The translations under genes and the position numbers were made by a program. A DNA stretch of 64,000 bases from an uncultured Allobosea sp. (GTDB lineage: Bacteria > Pseudomonadota > Alphaproteobacteria > Rhizobiales > Beijerinckiaceae): the NCBI RefSeq assembly GCF_945956895.1, contig NZ_CAMFJF010000003.1, positions 172,298-236,297 on the forward strand, in the 5' to 3' direction. Below the pieces are notes generated by a model. The model searched no databases, had not been told where the DNA came from, and worked only from the letters and a program-made list of their open reading frames with translations. Positions 61,458 to 64,000 of the stretch are shown in pieces (positions within the stretch are counted from its first letter, which is position 1; each line of letters begins with the position of its first letter).

Positions 61458-62888
61458 ATGGTCATCGACGCATTTCTGCTCTCACGCATCCAGTTCGCCT
61501 TCACCATCTCGTTCCACATCGTCTTCCCGGCCTTCACGATCGGGCTTTCGGCCTATATCGCGACGCTGCTCGGGCTCTGGCTGAAGACGGGCGATGCGAA
61601 ATTCCATCTGCTCGCGCGGTTCTGGACCAAGATCTTCGCCGTCTCCTTCGCGATGGGAGTCGTCTCCGGCATCGTGCTGTCCTATCAGATCGGCACGAAC
61701 TGGAGCCGCTTCTCGACCGCAGTCGGCAACATCGTCGGCCCGCTGCTGGGCTACGAGGTGCTCACCGCCTTTTTCCTCGAGGCCTCCTTCCTCGGTGTGA
61801 TGCTGTTCGGCTGGAAGCGCGTGCCGCCCTGGCTGCATTTCCTCTCGGCGGCGATCGTCGCCGGCGGCACGGCGCTGTCGGGCTTCTGGATCCTCTCGGC
61901 CAATAGCTGGATGCAATACCCTGTCGGACACGAGGTCCGCGACGGTATCGCCTACCCGGTCGACTGGATGAAGATCGTCTTCAATCCGACCTTTCCGCTG
62001 CGCTTCGCGCATATGATGACGGCCGCCTATCTCACCACCGCCTTCGTCGTGCTGGCGACCGGAGCCCGGCATCTCCTTGCCGGGCACCGCACCGAATCGG
62101 CCAAGACGATGGTGCGCATGGCGATCCTGATGATCGCGCTGACCGCGCCGCTCCAGGCGCTGATCGGCGACTTCCACGGCAAACAGACCGCGATCTATCA
62201 GCCGGCCAAGCTCGCCGCGATCGAAGCGCATTGGGATTCGGCTAAGCCCGGCGCGCTCGTCCTCTTCGCCTGGCCCGACGAGAAGGCCGAGCTCAACCGG
62301 TTCGAGATCGCGATTCCCGGCGTCGCCAGCCTGCTGACCCATGGCAGCATGGACGCGCTCTTCCCCAGCCTGAAGGATTTCAAGGTCGAGGACCGGCCGC
62401 CCGTGCTCATCCCCTTCTTCGCCTTCCGCATCATGGTCGGCATCGGCACGCTGATGATCCTGTTCGGCTGGGCCGGCGCCTATCTGTGGAAGCGCGGCAC
62501 CGTGTTCGAGGCGCGCCGCTGGCTCTGGCTCGCCCAATATAGCTGGCCGGCCGGCTTCGTCGCCATCCTCTCCGGCTGGTTCGTCACAGAGGTCGGTCGC
62601 CAGCCCTGGCTCGCCACCGGTGTCCTGCGCTCGAAGGACGCGGTCTCCCCGGTGACGACGCTCGAGGTCGCGATCTCGCTCGGGCTGTTCGTCTTCGTCT
62701 ACTGCATCGTGTTCACGGCCGGCATCCTTCTGATCAACCGCCTGATCGACAAGGGACCGGACGAGATCAGCCATGAGGACCCGCCCGAACAACCGTCGAA
62801 ACGGACGTTGAAGGCGGCGCAGGCGCCCGCCTCGGCGATCTTCGGCGACGGCCATCCCGGCGACGACAAAATCCAGCCGGCGAACTGA
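61458..62888 (+). CDS. cydA: Cytochrome bd-type ubiquinol oxidase subunit I
   Basis: 476 residues, multiple helices. LSRIQFAFTISFHIVFPAFT at the start carries the conserved His for haem, SYQIGTNWSRFS and NSWMQYPVG are typical, and the Q-loop is short, as in the cyanide-insensitive (CIO) type. Oxidises ubiquinol with high oxygen affinity. Start ATG at 61458 follows GGCCAGACGGAG. It is 11 bases from cydB. Confidence 0.93.
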   Translation: MVIDAFLLSRIQFAFTISFHIVFPAFTIGLSAYIATLLGLWLKTGDAKFHLLARFWTKIFAVSFAMGVVSGIVLSYQIGTNWSRFSTAVGNIVGPLLGYEVLTAFFLEASFLGVMLFGWKRVPPWLHFLSAAIVAGGTALSGFWILSANSWMQYPVGHEVRDGIAYPVDWMKIVFNPTFPLRFAHMMTAAYLTTAFVVLATGARHLLAGHRTESAKTMVRMAILMIALTAPLQALIGDFHGKQTAIYQPAKLAAIEAHWDSAKPGALVLFAWPDEKAELNRFEIAIPGVASLLTHGSMDALFPSLKDFKVEDRPPVLIPFFAFRIMVGIGTLMILFGWAGAYLWKRGTVFEARRWLWLAQYSWPAGFVAILSGWFVTEVGRQPWLATGVLRSKDAVSPVTTLEVAISLGLFVFVYCIVFTAGILLINRLIDKGPDEISHEDPPEQPSKRTLKAAQAPASAIFGDGHPGDDKIQPAN

Positions 62889-62899
62889 GGAGAGCCACG

Positions 62900-63904
62900 A
62901 TGGAATGGTACCTCCCCGTGATCTGGGCCGGCGTGATCGGCACCGCCGTGATGCTCTATGTCATCCTCGACGGCTTCGACCTCGGCATCGCCATCCTGTT
63001 CCCGACGACGAAGGACGAGGGCGAGCGCGACCAGATGATGAATTCGGTCGCGCCGTTCTGGGACGGCAACGAGACCTGGCTGGTGCTCGGCGGCGCAGGG
63101 CTCTGGGTCGCCTTCCCTCACGCCTATGCCATCATCATGCCGGCCTTCTACATTCCGGTGATCCTGATGCTGCTGGCGCTGATCTTCCGCGGCGTCGCCT
63201 TCGAGTTCCGCTGGGTGGCCAAGCCCCATCACAAGGTCTGGGACCTCGCCTTCTGGGCAGGCTCGGCGCTTGCTGCCTTCGCGCAAGGGTTGATCCTCGG
63301 CGGCCTCCTCCAGGGTATCAAGGTGGTCGACAAGCAGTTCGCCGGCGGCCCTTTCGACTGGCTGACCCCGTTCACGGTGATGTGCGGCGCCGGCGTCGTC
63401 ATCGGCTATGCCACGCTCGGCGCGACCTGGCTGGTCTACAAGACGGACGGGCCGGTGGCGGACAGGGCGCGCCGGCAGGCGAAAGCACTGCTGCTGGGCC
63501 TGCTCGCCTTCGCGGTGCTGGTCTCGCTCTGGACCCCCTATGCGCATCCACGCATCGCCGCGCGCTGGTTCACGCCGTCTAACCTGATGCTGCTCTGGCC
63601 ACTGCCGGTACTGACCGCCATCTGCGGCACCATGGCCTGGAAGCGGCTGCACGGCGCGCATGAATTCACGCCCTTCGCCCTCACCATCGCGATCTTCGTG
63701 CTTTGTTTTCTCGGGCTTGCGGTCTCGAACTATCCCTATCTGGTACCGCCCGACCTGACGATCTGGGATACGGCGGCGGCCCCGAGCTCGCATGTCTTCG
63801 TGCTGATCGGCGTCAGCTTCCTCCTGCCGATGATCCTGTTCTACACGGCCTTCGTGTACTGGACCTTCCGCGGCAAGGTCAGGGCCGATAGCGGCTACCA
63901 CTGA
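62900..63904 (+). CDS. cydB: Cytochrome bd-type ubiquinol oxidase subunit II
   Basis: 334 residues, eight or more helices. YVILDGFDLGIAILFPTTKD, APFWDGNETWLVLGGAGLWV and AFPHAYAIIMPAFYIPVILM are conserved. Forms the heterodimer with CydA. GAGGAG lies before the ATG. The remaining 96 bases to the window edge contain no clear small subunit (CydX) frame. Confidence 0.95.
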   Translation: MEWYLPVIWAGVIGTAVMLYVILDGFDLGIAILFPTTKDEGERDQMMNSVAPFWDGNETWLVLGGAGLWVAFPHAYAIIMPAFYIPVILMLLALIFRGVAFEFRWVAKPHHKVWDLAFWAGSALAAFAQGLILGGLLQGIKVVDKQFAGGPFDWLTPFTVMCGAGVVIGYATLGATWLVYKTDGPVADRARRQAKALLLGLLAFAVLVSLWTPYAHPRIAARWFTPSNLMLLWPLPVLTAICGTMAWKRLHGAHEFTPFALTIAIFVLCFLGLAVSNYPYLVPPDLTIWDTAAAPSSHVFVLIGVSFLLPMILFYTAFVYWTFRGKVRADSGYH

Positions 63905-64000
63905 GTGGAACCGCCACGGTCAGCCTGCGTTCAGGAGCGACCCGTAAAGACGACTTGAGTTCCCCGCCTCTCCCGGCGAGATTGCGGGGGAGCTTCGCCG

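Noticed and set aside
63905..64000. CydX small subunit after cydB
   Set aside because: No short hydrophobic reading frame with a start is visible before the window ends.

Overview
This window is high-GC chromosomal DNA from an alphaproteobacterium, most likely order Hyphomicrobiales; a Bosea-like organism is my best guess, by inference only. The clues are a PdhS-like (PleC/DivJ-type) kinase, phasins, a DUF1150 gene beside a small heat-shock protein, a DUF1236 protein, an AapJ-type binding protein, a tRNA-His with A73, and abundant intergenic palindromes of the kind common in these genomes. I see no rRNA, prophage, transposase or CRISPR array. Coding density is high, and most long ORFs antiparallel to the listed genes are GC-driven shadows.

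Layout. 1-7 kb: the 3' end of an oligopeptidase B gene, an acidic membrane protein, Fe-type superoxide dismutase, a chemoreceptor, and a divergent ChbG/HpnK-type deacetylase and GT2 glycosyltransferase pair. 7-12.4 kb: MurJ, a nitronate monooxygenase, a class IV aminotransferase and the AzlCD branched-chain amino acid exporter. 12.4-16.5 kb: a phosphopantetheinyl transferase converging on a leftward unit of haloacetate dehalogenase-like hydrolase, D-malate/tartrate dehydrogenase and two TerC paralogues. 16.8-23.2 kb: pheS and pheT separated by a ceramide-glucosyltransferase-like gene, a LOG-family protein, and rpmI-rplT. 23.5-30.4 kb: an orphan amino-acid binding protein, a TetR/MFS pair with three matching operators, infC with an AUU start, a GT4 glycosyltransferase, an ABHD10-like hydrolase, and hsp20-DUF1150.

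30.7-38.5 kb: tRNA-His, two phasins, the PdhS-like kinase, a BrnT toxin with an XRE antitoxin, mgtE with a possible M-box leader, and a GST. 38.6-44 kb: an EamA transporter and a LysR gene coupled to a tctBAC tripartite tricarboxylate transporter. 44.2-48.2 kb: a DUF1236 protein, then upp, URC4 and URC1, which together form a pyrimidine catabolic (URC) operon. 48.5-54.2 kb: glyQS (glyS carries an in-frame palindromic repeat and a low-GC mosaic patch), three related small secreted proteins, and DUF2007 with a TrmN-like methyltransferase. 54.4-63.9 kb: polyprenyl diphosphate synthase, TPR protein-ispE, ETF-ubiquinone oxidoreductase, a family 4-like uracil-DNA glycosylase, and cydAB.

The functional themes are translation (pheST, glyQS, infC, rpmI-rplT), the quinone and respiratory chain (polyprenyl synthase, ETF-QO, cytochrome bd), and nutrient scavenging (TTT transporter, URC uracil breakdown, AapJ). 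I found no wholly new multigene system. The strongest unusual signals are the modified glyS gene, the URC operon with a hairpin just before its first gene, the triple TetR operator, and the family of small aromatic secreted proteins.
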